Under the pieces are notes generated by a model that worked only from the letters and a program-made list of their open reading frames with translations, did no database searches and was not told where the DNA came from. A stretch of DNA of 5,102 nt from Omnitrophica WOR_2 bacterium RIFCSPLOWO2_12_FULL_46_30. Its GTDB lineage: Bacteria > Omnitrophota > Gorgyraeia > Gygaellales > UBA12090. The DNA is taken from assembly GCA_001805845.1 (NCBI GenBank), contig MHHA01000026.1, positions 8,060 to 13,161 of the forward strand. The letters are read 5' to 3'. Numbering within the stretch: position 1 is the stretch's first letter; the number at the start of each line of letters is the position of its first letter. Below, in pieces: positions 1 through 5,102 of the stretch. Made by a program: the position numbers and the translations under genes.

Positions 1-1
1 T

Positions 2-28
2 ATGAACTCAATGAACTCAATGAACTCT
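2..28. repeat. 9-bp tandem repeat, three copies, downstream of xerC
   Basis: Three head-to-tail copies of a nonamer (atgaactca, atgaactca, atgaactct) occupy the left edge of the window, starting 24 bp beyond the xerC stop codon. The first two copies are identical and the third differs in its last base. The array may continue past the window edge. It lies outside any gene seen here. It is a short direct repeat with no inverted-repeat character, so it does not look like a terminator. Confidence 0.85.
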
Positions 29-51
29 AAATGGTCTCTGTCAATAATGAA

Positions 52-912
52 TTACGCCCGGGGGTGGGCTTTATCGTATACGTTCTTTAACTTCTCCGTA
101 GTCAGGTGAGTATAGATCTGGGTCGTAGAGAGATTGGCATGGCCTAAAAGCTCCTGCACCGAACGCAGGTCCGCGCCCCGGTTTAAAAGATGCGTGGCAA
201 AAGAATGGCGCAGAGAATGAGGGGAAATATTTTCGCGCAGCGCTGTCCGCTGTATATATTTATCAAGGACCAAGCGCACGCCCCTATCGGTTATTCTTCT
301 GCCATTTTTATTTAAAAATGCGGCGGGGGCTTGCTGTTTTCTCTGTTCGCTATAATCGCGGATTGCCCGCAGGGCCTTATCGCCTATAGGAACCAATCGT
401 TGCTTCTTGCCTTTGCCGCTTACCTTAACCACTGCGCCAAAAAAATCTATATTCTCTAGATTAAGCCCTACCAGCTCGCTGATACGTATGCCGGTAGAGT
501 AAAGGGTCTCTAATATTGCCCTGTCGCGTAAGCCCGATAACTCTTTTGCATCAGGCGATTCAATTAATTTTGTCACCTCATCTTCAGTCAAAAAAATCGG
601 AAGATAACGCTCTAACTTCGGGCTGGATACGGCTTGAGTGGGGTCATTTTTCAGGAAACCTTCGCGGTTTAAAAACCTGAAAAAACTCCTCAGACAAGAA
701 AGCTTGCGGGAAATTGAGCGGCTTTTAAGATTCTTTTCCCTCAAGGCGCTTAAGAATTTTCTTAACGTCAGATAGTCAACATTCTCTATTTGCGTTTCTC
801 CTAAGAATTTTTTAAATTCATCCAGGTCCCTGCGGTAATTGAGCATAGTATGCTTAGACGCATTCTTCTCAATCTCTAAATAGCGGACATATTTTTCTAT
901 GTATCTTTCCAT
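52..912 (-). CDS. xerC: Tyrosine recombinase XerC
   Basis: Site-specific tyrosine recombinase that, with a partner such as XerD, resolves chromosome dimers at dif sites near the replication terminus; it acts on DNA in the cytoplasm. Numbering from the GTG at 927 (291 residues), an N-terminal SAM-like core-binding domain covers about 6-95 and the catalytic domain about 110-285. The complete catalytic set is visible: R148 (TGIRISEL), K172 (SGKGKKQR), H237 and R240 (SPHSLRHSFATH), H263 (LLGHANLSTT) and nucleophile Y272 (QIYTH). I prefer the ATG at 912 (286 residues, MERYIEKY...) because it matches the usual start of the family, follows the topA stop by 4 nt and has a weak GTGAG Shine-Dalgarno. 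The GTG at 927 would overlap topA by 11 bp and has no convincing ribosome site. It is the last visible gene of the operon. XerC rather than XerD is chosen from the dprA-topA context; sequence alone separates them poorly. Confidence 0.93.
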   Translation of the reverse strand: MERYIEKYVRYLEIEKNASKHTMLNYRRDLDEFKKFLGETQIENVDYLTLRKFLSALREKNLKSRSISRKLSCLRSFFRFLNREGFLKNDPTQAVSSPKLERYLPIFLTEDEVTKLIESPDAKELSGLRDRAILETLYSTGIRISELVGLNLENIDFFGAVVKVSGKGKKQRLVPIGDKALRAIRDYSEQRKQQAPAAFLNKNGRRITDRGVRLVLDKYIQRTALRENISPHSLRHSFATHLLNRGADLRSVQELLGHANLSTTQIYTHLTTEKLKNVYDKAHPRA

Positions 913-916
913 CTGT

Positions 917-2908
917 TCATTTCTCACTATCCGCTATTTTTTCCGGCAAAGTTTTTGCGATATAGGTGCACTTAGGATAACCGGTGCAGCCGTAAAAAAG
1001 CCCGCGCCGCGAATGCCGTTCAATCAATTCACCGCTACAACCATCTTGAGGGCATTTTATTCCTGTGGTTATGGATTTAGCATAGCGGCAAGCGGGAAAA
1101 TCCGAACAACTCAGGAATTTTCCCTTTCTTGACCACTTCACTACCATCGGCTTAGCGCAGGCAGCGCAAATTTCATCGGTGGTCACTACTTCCTTCTGGA
1201 TTGTTTCGTTGGCATAATCCAATCTTATTTTAAAAGGGCCGTAAAAATCATTAACCACCTTAACCCATTCCAGATTTCCTTCTTCTATTTCATCAAGCTC
1301 TTCCTCCATATTAGCGGTAAACTTAACATTAATTACCTCAGTAAAATATTCTACCAGCAGGTCGCTGACTTTAAAACCCAGCTCCGTGGGATGAAGCTGC
1401 CCTTTCAGCCGGCGCACATAATCCCGAAAAGTTAATGTCTGGATTATCGGGGCATAAGTAGAAGGCCTGCCAATGCCTTCTTCCTCCAGGGTCTTAACCA
1501 ATGTCGCCTCTGAGAAGCGCGGCGGCGGCTTGGTAAAATGCTGGGATGGGGTAAGCTTGATTAACTCCAGAATTTCATCTTTTAGCAAAGGCGGCAGGAT
1601 ATTTTTTTCTTCTTTCTCTTCGCTTAAGTCATAAATAGCCGTAAAACCTTTAAAAAGAAGCTTTGAGCCCGAGGCCCTGAAAAGATACTTACCCGCCTTT
1701 ATCTCAACCGAGGTCACTGCGTAGACTGCCGGCCTCATCTGGCTGGCGATAAAACGCTGGTAGATTAAAATATAGAGTTTGAGCTGTTCATTGGTTAAAT
1801 ACTCTTTGATTAAATCCGGGGCCCGTAAAACAGAGGCCGGCCTGATTGCCTCGTGCGCCTCCTGGGCTTGTTTTCTTGACTTATAGAAATTAGGCGCATC
1901 AGGCAGGTAGCTTTTGCCGAATTTATCTGCGATAAATCTGCGCGCCTCTGCTATGGCAGACTGCGCCACATTCACGGAATCAGTGCGCATATAGGTAATT
2001 AAACCCACAGCGCCTTCTGCGCCTAATTCAATGCCTTCGTAAAGCTGCTGGGCGATGAGCATAGTGCGCGCGCTCCTAAAGCGCAGTTTATAGAAGCCAT
2101 CCTGCTGCAGGGTGCTGGTAATAAAAGGCGGCAGGGGGTTTCTCCTTTTCTCTGTTTCTTTTATATCCGAAACCACAAACTCTTTTCCCTTTAAATCTTC
2201 AACTATTTGTTGTGCTTCATCCTGGTTTTTTATCTCTATTTTTTTGTCATCTATCTTTTCTAACTTTGCAACAAATTGACCTGTGACCTGGTGACCTGGT
2301 GACCTGGTGACCTTTTTTAACTCCGCCTCAATCTCCCAATACTCCTGAGGCACAAACTTTTGAATCTCTCTTTCCCGCTCCACAATCAAGCGCAGGGCCA
2401 CTGACTGCACCCTTCCTGCAGAAAGCCCTCCGGCAATTTTACGCCAGAGCAGGGGGCTTAAGAGATACCCCACCAAGCGGTCAAGCACCCGCCTGCCGGT
2501 CTGCGCCTGCACCTTTTTAGTATCCAGCTCTCCGGGATGGCTGAATGCATCTTTTACTGCCTGAGGGGTGAGTTCGTGAAAAACAACTCTCAAGTATTTT
2601 TTATCGTCCCGATTCAGCTTTTCTCTTATATTCCAGGCAATCGCTTCTCCTTCGCGGTCAGGGTCAGTGGCTAAATAAATTTTATCCGCCTCCCTGGCTT
2701 CTGACTTTATCCGGCTCAATATTTTTTTCTTAGAGGCCGCCACAATAAAAGAAGGCGCAAAATTATGTTCAATATCCACCCCCATCCTGGTGCGGGGCAA
2801 ATCCACGACGTGCCCCATGGAAGGAATAACCTCAAAGCCGTTTCCTAAGATTTTAGAAATGGTTTTCGCCTTAGCCGGCGATTCTACAATGACTAATGAT
2901 TTGGACAC
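917..2908 (-). CDS. topA: DNA topoisomerase I (type IA)
   Basis: Relaxes negatively supercoiled DNA by cutting one strand through a 5'-phosphotyrosine link. The 663 residues show an N-terminal Toprim domain with E9 (VIVESPAKAKT), H33 (MGHVVDLP) and the metal-binding D82-x-D84-x-E86 (ATDPDREGEA). The type IA core follows, with AGRVQSVALR at 164-173, catalytic Y306 and R308 in TYMRTDS, HEAIRP at 352-357 and GIGRPSTYA at 478-486. Two C-terminal four-cysteine zinc ribbons lie at C581/C584/C601/C607 and C619/C624/C641/C647. The protein is shorter than the E. coli enzyme (865) because the Toprim insertion and the C-terminal domains are smaller. The GTG start is set by a strong AAGGAG 8 nt upstream and lies 3 nt after the dprA stop. 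Residues 199-211 are encoded by an 8-bp tandem repeat, and the tail after the last zinc ribbon contains a short segment shared with dprA. The catalytic residues are intact, so activity is expected. Confidence 0.98.
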   Translation of the reverse strand: MSKSLVIVESPAKAKTISKILGNGFEVIPSMGHVVDLPRTRMGVDIEHNFAPSFIVAASKKKILSRIKSEAREADKIYLATDPDREGEAIAWNIREKLNRDDKKYLRVVFHELTPQAVKDAFSHPGELDTKKVQAQTGRRVLDRLVGYLLSPLLWRKIAGGLSAGRVQSVALRLIVEREREIQKFVPQEYWEIEAELKKVTRSPGHQVTGQFVAKLEKIDDKKIEIKNQDEAQQIVEDLKGKEFVVSDIKETEKRRNPLPPFITSTLQQDGFYKLRFRSARTMLIAQQLYEGIELGAEGAVGLITYMRTDSVNVAQSAIAEARRFIADKFGKSYLPDAPNFYKSRKQAQEAHEAIRPASVLRAPDLIKEYLTNEQLKLYILIYQRFIASQMRPAVYAVTSVEIKAGKYLFRASGSKLLFKGFTAIYDLSEEKEEKNILPPLLKDEILELIKLTPSQHFTKPPPRFSEATLVKTLEEEGIGRPSTYAPIIQTLTFRDYVRRLKGQLHPTELGFKVSDLLVEYFTEVINVKFTANMEEELDEIEEGNLEWVKVVNDFYGPFKIRLDYANETIQKEVVTTDEICAACAKPMVVKWSRKGKFLSCSDFPACRYAKSITTGIKCPQDGCSGELIERHSRRGLFYGCTGYPKCTYIAKTLPEKIADSEK
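926..937. repeat. 12-bp sequence shared with the dprA repeat, at the topA 3' end
   Basis: The 12 bases actatccgctat here are identical, in the same orientation, to 3149-3160 inside dprA. In both genes they are read in the same phase and encode Ile-Ala-Asp-Ser (TopA 658-661, DprA 306-309). Here they lie after the last zinc ribbon, six bases before the topA stop, and include two bases of the possible GTG start of xerC. It may be a remnant of the same repeat family found in dprA. A single 12-bp match is suggestive only. Confidence 0.5.
2277..2313. repeat. 8-bp tandem repeat inside topA
   Basis: About 4.6 copies of the octamer tgacctgg run head to tail: a 7-bp first copy at 2277-2283, three perfect copies at 2284-2307 and a partial copy to 2313. 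Each junction creates ggtgacc, an odd-length near palindrome. The array is translated as TopA residues 199-211 (KVTRSPGHQVTGQ). Eight is not a multiple of three, so successive copies are read in different frames, and only a change of three copies would keep topA in frame. The peptide falls between two likely beta strands (YWEIEAELK and FVAKLEKID), in what is normally a short turn, so an insertion could be tolerated there. Confidence 0.9.
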
Positions 2909-2911
2909 GCC

Positions 2912-4075
2912 TTAAACTCCTTTTCTTATGAACATCTTTCCCGGTAATTGCTGAATTATGCCTTGCATCTCTAATCTTGAAAGCATAGACACCGTTTTTG
3001 CAGCGGACAATCCTGTTTCTTCAATGAGCTCATCTGCATAGCGCGGCTTATCGGTCAAAAGATTATACACTAATCTTTCCTCATCTCCCAGCCTATTTAG
3101 CGCAGCTTCTTGAGCGGATGCGGAAAAGCGTTTAGCGTTTAGTTCTTTACTATCCGCTATACGCTCTACGCTATACGCTAAAGTCTGCGCTTTGGCAAAT
3201 TCTTTTAATCCCGGCTTTAACTCCTCCAGAATGTCCTCAACGCTATCAGTCAGCTTTGCCCCCTGTTTAATTAATTGATTGGTTCCAAAAGAGGTCGCAG
3301 AATCAACTTTTCCCGGCACGGCAAAAACATCCCTTCCCTGCTCCAGGGCAAAGTCTGCAGTAATCAGCGCTCCGCTATTTCTGGCGGCCTCAACCACTAT
3401 GACCGCTAAAGAGAGGCCGCTGATAACCCGATTGCGCCGCGGAAAATTCTGCGCCAGCGGCTTAGCATTCAAAGGAAACTCTGAGATTACCGCGCCTTGC
3501 GCTGAAATCTCTTCAGTCAATTTCTTATTTTCAAGCGGATAAATGCAATTGAGGCCGCTGCCTAAGACCGCTATCGTCCTGCCCTTTGCCTTTAGCGCAC
3601 CTTTGTGCGCCTGAGTGTCAATGCCGCGGGCAAGGCCTGAGACAATGCTAATTCCCAGCTCGGCTAAGGCAAAGGCGAATTTCTCGGCGCAGGATAAACC
3701 GTAAAAAGAAGCCCGGCGGCTGCCCACAATAGCCAAAGATAAGGTATCCTCTTGTGAAAGTTTACCCTTTAGATAAAGACAAATCGGCGGGTCATAAATA
3801 TTTTTCAGGTTTGCCGGGTATTCTTTATCTTCTAAAGTGATAATCCTCAAGTTTAGCTTTTTTGCTAAAGCTAACTCCTTTTTTAGATTCTCAAAGCGAA
3901 AACCGGTAATTTCCTGAGTAATCTTGTTTCCTATGCCTTCTATCTTTCTTAATTTCTCCCCTGAAGCCAACAAAACCTTAGAGGCGCTGCCGCAGGCCTC
4001 TAAAAGTTTCTTCAAACGCTGGCTTCCGATGCCGGAAATCATATTCAGGGCAATCACCGCTTCCTGCTCGGTCAT
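2912..4075 (-). CDS. dprA: DNA processing protein DprA
   Basis: DprA (Smf) binds single-stranded DNA entering during natural transformation and loads RecA on it in the cytoplasm. The 387 residues carry helix-hairpin-helix-like motifs near 13-21 (ISGIGSQRL) and 45-52 (IEGIGNKI). The Rossmann-like DprA core spans about 75-285, with VGSRRAS (117-123), SGLARGID (146-153), GSGLNCIYP (172-180), FPRRNRVISG (211-220), SGALITA (234-240), VPG (253-255) and GTNQLI (264-269). A C-terminal winged-helix domain (about 325-385) ends in LEMQGIIQQLPGKMF. The ATG overlaps the aroK TGA as ATGA and has no clear Shine-Dalgarno, which fits translational coupling. The linker between core and winged helix holds a repeat-encoded peptide (298-316) that looks like a later insertion. 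dprA occurs in many bacteria not known to be competent, and no uptake genes are visible, so transformation cannot be inferred. Confidence 0.97.
   Translation of the reverse strand: MTEQEAVIALNMISGIGSQRLKKLLEACGSASKVLLASGEKLRKIEGIGNKITQEITGFRFENLKKELALAKKLNLRIITLEDKEYPANLKNIYDPPICLYLKGKLSQEDTLSLAIVGSRRASFYGLSCAEKFAFALAELGISIVSGLARGIDTQAHKGALKAKGRTIAVLGSGLNCIYPLENKKLTEEISAQGAVISEFPLNAKPLAQNFPRRNRVISGLSLAVIVVEAARNSGALITADFALEQGRDVFAVPGKVDSATSFGTNQLIKQGAKLTDSVEDILEELKPGLKEFAKAQTLAYSVERIADSKELNAKRFSASAQEAALNRLGDEERLVYNLLTDKPRYADELIEETGLSAAKTVSMLSRLEMQGIIQQLPGKMFIRKGV
2917..2922 (-). promoter_or_regulatory. Ribosome binding site of topA (AAGGAG)
   Basis: AAGGAG on the minus strand overlaps the last codons of dprA and sits 8 nt before the GTG at 2908. 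It is the clearest Shine-Dalgarno in the window and fixes the GTG as the topA start. Confidence 0.85.
3128..3182. repeat. Heptamer-based imperfect palindrome in the dprA linker
   Basis: On the plus strand two copies of gcgtttag-type heptamers (3128-3142) are followed by a short spacer and then tatccgc, tatacgc, tctacgc, tatacgc and a partial ctaaa (3151-3182). The two sides are inverted versions of each other: 3128-3142 pairs with 3150-3164 at 12 of 15 positions around a 7-nt loop. The element is translated in frame as DprA residues 298-316 (TLAYSVERIADSKELNAKR), in the variable linker between the core and the winged helix. A heptamer period and inverted symmetry are not expected from ordinary coding sequence. 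The arrangement resembles in principle the palindromic elements that insert in frame in Rickettsia genes, but I claim no homology to them. Confidence 0.75.
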
Positions 4076-4578
4076 TTTGTTTTAAGCCACTCTAAAATTT
4101 TTCGGGTTACCTCTTCAATTGATAAATCCGAAGTATCCACAGTCCATTCCGCTTCTGCGTAATAGGGCTTACGAATTTCAAGCAATTCCTTTATCTTGCC
4201 TAAAGGGCTGGCCACATTCAGGAGCGGCCTATGGGTATATTTTTTTGTCCGCTCCAGAATAATCTCCGGCCTTGCGGTCAGGCAAATTAACCTGCCTGTC
4301 TGCTTCATTGCCGCGATATTTTCCGGGTCAATCACAATTCCTCCTCCGCAGGAGATTACCTGATTTTCTTGACCGGAGATTTCTTTCAAAGTTTCTTTCT
4401 CAACTTTACGAAAGTACGGCTCCTTGCTCTGGTTGAATATATCGTTGATGGTTCGCTTTTCTTTCCGGGCAATCAAATTATCTAAATCCACAAATTCAAA
4501 CTTCAAGCCTTTAGCCAATTCTCTGCCCGCGGCGGTTTTCCCCGTGCCCATAAATCCTACTAAGTATATGCTCCGCAT
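4072..4578 (-). CDS. aroK: Shikimate kinase
   Basis: Phosphorylates shikimate with ATP to shikimate 3-phosphate, the fifth step of the shikimate pathway to chorismate and aromatic amino acids, in the cytoplasm. From the ATG at 4578 it has 168 residues, the usual family length. Visible motifs are the Walker A loop GFMGTGKT (8-15), shikimate-binding D31/D33 (VDLDNL), R57 (YFRKVE), the CGGG glycine loop (77-80), lid arginine R117 (HRPLL) and R136 (IRKPYY). An in-frame TTG at 4620 would add 14 residues, but that stretch contains the promoter, and MRSIYLVGFMGTGKT is the normal start of the family. No Shine-Dalgarno precedes the ATG. It is the first gene of the operon and its TGA overlaps the dprA ATG. 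The single-domain length fits AroK/AroL; the two names cannot be separated from sequence. Confidence 0.95.
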   Translation of the reverse strand: MRSIYLVGFMGTGKTAAGRELAKGLKFEFVDLDNLIARKEKRTINDIFNQSKEPYFRKVEKETLKEISGQENQVISCGGGIVIDPENIAAMKQTGRLICLTARPEIILERTKKYTHRPLLNVASPLGKIKELLEIRKPYYAEAEWTVDTSDLSIEEVTRKILEWLKTK

Positions 4579-4587
4579 AATCTTATA

Positions 4588-4616
4588 AGTGTAACATAGA
4601 TAAAAATGTCTGTCAA
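4588..4616 (-). promoter_or_regulatory. Sigma70-type promoter of the aroK-dprA-topA-xerC operon
   Basis: On the minus strand a perfect -35 box TTGACA (4616-4611) is followed by a 17-nt spacer and a -10 box TACACT (4593-4588; four of six consensus bases). An extended -10 TG dinucleotide stands at 4596-4595. The -10 box ends 9 nt before the aroK ATG, so the expected start of transcription (about 4582-4579) leaves a leader of roughly 0 to 4 nt. It follows directly after the terminator of the upstream gene. Predicted from sequence only. Confidence 0.7.
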
Positions 4617-4618
4617 AC

Positions 4619-4654
4619 AAAAACCCGCTGCGGTGCCTCTATCAGCGGGATTTT
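4619..4654 (-). terminator. Rho-independent terminator after the FMN-binding protein gene
   Basis: A perfect 7-bp stem (CCCGCTG at 4624-4630 with CAGCGGG at 4643-4649) closes a 12-nt loop. On the minus strand it is followed by five T residues, then G and TTT. An A-rich run on the other side (4651-4654) can pair with those T residues. It ends transcription of the upstream gene just before the aroK promoter, whose -35 box begins within the T-rich tail. On the plus strand the stem is followed by ATTTTATAAT, so it could also act weakly in that direction, but no plus-strand gene is present. Confidence 0.82.
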
Positions 4655-4771
4655 ATAATCTTTGTAACTCTTTGTATTTAAAGGAGATCCCTCGCCGCTT
4701 CGCTCCTCTCTTTCTCCCTGCGCAATGTTGCTTCAAGATAGAAGGGGCGGGGCTCACTTCCTTAAAACTCG
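4655..4771. other. Intergenic stretch between terminator and FMN-binding protein gene
   Basis: About 117 bp with no convincing gene. It contains a purine-rich minus-strand tract with gagcgaagcggcgagg near 4690-4706, a G-rich tract on the plus strand near 4743-4752 (ggggcgggg), and near-duplicate acaaagagtt/acaaagatta at 4656-4675. The composition differs from the neighbouring genes, and the tract resembles dispersed intergenic repeats found in many genomes, but only one copy is in view. Confidence 0.4.
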
Positions 4772-5102
4772 CTAACTCATCCTGTATATCTGGGGTAAGC
4801 GCATTTCTGAGCTCATATATTCAATTAATTCCGGCTTAAGCTCTAAAATAACATACTGGGGGTCGTCCGGGCCGCTATAATACTTCTTCATAAAATTCTG
4901 CCAGTATTTTTTCCTGAGCGCCTTATCGCTGCGCACCCTGGCTTTTGCCGCAATCTGCACATACGGCGCATCCAGATTATCTATGTCCCCGCCGATAGTA
5001 ACATGGACATTAGGATTTTTCTCTATTTGTCTTACCTTGCGCGAATCCCTATAGGTGCAGATATACAAATTTAAATTCAACCCTTGATTATGCGAAACCG
5101 CA
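4772..5102 (-). CDS. Pyridoxamine 5'-phosphate oxidase-like FMN-binding protein, 3' part
   Basis: C-terminal 109 residues of a small split-barrel protein of the pyridoxamine 5'-phosphate oxidase-like group (general stress protein 26 type), expected to bind FMN or a related flavin in the cytoplasm. The reading frame stays open to the right edge (AVSHNQGLNLNLYICTYRDS...), so the 5' end is outside the window; the TTG at 5080 is probably an internal leucine codon. Recognisable parts are the barrel strands LNLYICTYRDSRKVRQIEKNP, where the S-x-K segment resembles flavin-phosphate contacts of the family, then VHVTIGG, YVQIAAKARVRSD, the helix KALRKKYWQNFMKKYY, and the closing strand YVILELKPELIEYM. 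Members have diverse or unknown substrates, so no reaction can be assigned, and it is not likely to be the true PdxH. It has its own terminator and so belongs to a separate transcript from the aroK operon. Confidence 0.82.
   Translation of the reverse strand, partial: AVSHNQGLNLNLYICTYRDSRKVRQIEKNPNVHVTIGGDIDNLDAPYVQIAAKARVRSDKALRKKYWQNFMKKYYSGPDDPQYVILELKPELIEYMSSEMRLPQIYRMS

Noticed and set aside
39..44. TTGACA on the minus strand after xerC, as a promoter for the next gene
   Set aside because: No acceptable -10 box lies 16-18 nt downstream; that region is the nonamer array (attgag and similar).
899..1132. Plus-strand open frame of 77 codons
   Set aside because: It lies antisense to the zinc-ribbon region of topA and the xerC start, and its protein has no recognisable features.
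2277..2313. CRISPR-like array
   Set aside because: The units are 8 bp and contiguous with no spacers, and they lie within a coding gene.
3279..3542. Plus-strand open frame of 87 codons
   Set aside because: It is antisense to the conserved core of dprA and is explained by that gene's codon composition.
4576..4620. Longer aroK starting at TTG 4620 (182 residues)
   Set aside because: The extra 14 codons overlap the promoter, and the family normally begins a few residues before the Walker A loop.
4653..4757. Minus-strand frame of 34 codons starting with GTG, giving a very basic peptide
   Set aside because: The AAGGA sequence is too close to the GTG, the frame ends at the terminator stem, and the peptide looks like translated purine-rich repeat DNA.
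4606..4839. Plus-strand open frame of 77 codons
   Set aside because: It runs across the terminator, the intergenic stretch and the end of the FMN-binding protein gene, with no ribosome site or family resemblance.
5078..5080. TTG at 5080 as the true start of the FMN-binding protein
   Set aside because: The frame continues to the edge with family-like residues, there is no ribosome site, and the protein would lack the first strands of its barrel.

Overview
The window is ordinary bacterial housekeeping DNA with every real gene on the minus strand, so transcription runs from high to low coordinates. In that order it holds: the 3' part of a pyridoxamine-5'-phosphate-oxidase-like FMN-binding protein (cut by the right edge), an intergenic stretch ending in a rho-independent terminator, a sigma70-type promoter, and a tight four-gene operon aroK - dprA - topA - xerC. 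aroK and dprA overlap by 4 bp (ATGA), dprA and topA are 3 bp apart, and topA and xerC are 4 bp apart or overlap by 11 bp, depending on the xerC start.

The genes do unrelated jobs: AroK makes shikimate 3-phosphate for aromatic amino acids, DprA loads RecA on incoming single-stranded DNA, TopA relaxes negative supercoils, and XerC helps resolve chromosome dimers. The dprA-topA-xerC order is known from many bacteria, often with trmFO between topA and xerC and hslVU after xerC; trmFO is absent here. All diagnostic catalytic residues I looked for are present, so the genes look intact.

The organism cannot be named with certainty. The moderate GC content, lysine-rich proteins, GTG starts and short repeats inside coding regions would suit an uncultivated lineage such as Omnitrophota, but this is a low-confidence inference.

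The most unusual content is the repeats. A heptamer-based imperfect palindrome is built in frame into the dprA linker. An 8-bp tandem repeat is built into topA. A 12-bp piece of the dprA element recurs at the 3' end of topA, where it encodes the same four residues. A 9-bp tandem repeat lies just beyond xerC. Together they suggest small palindromic or tandem elements that spread through this genome and are tolerated inside essential genes. A second point of interest is that the aroK promoter lies so close to the ATG that the transcript should be leaderless or nearly so. I found no defence system, mobile element with a transposase, CRISPR array or RNA gene.
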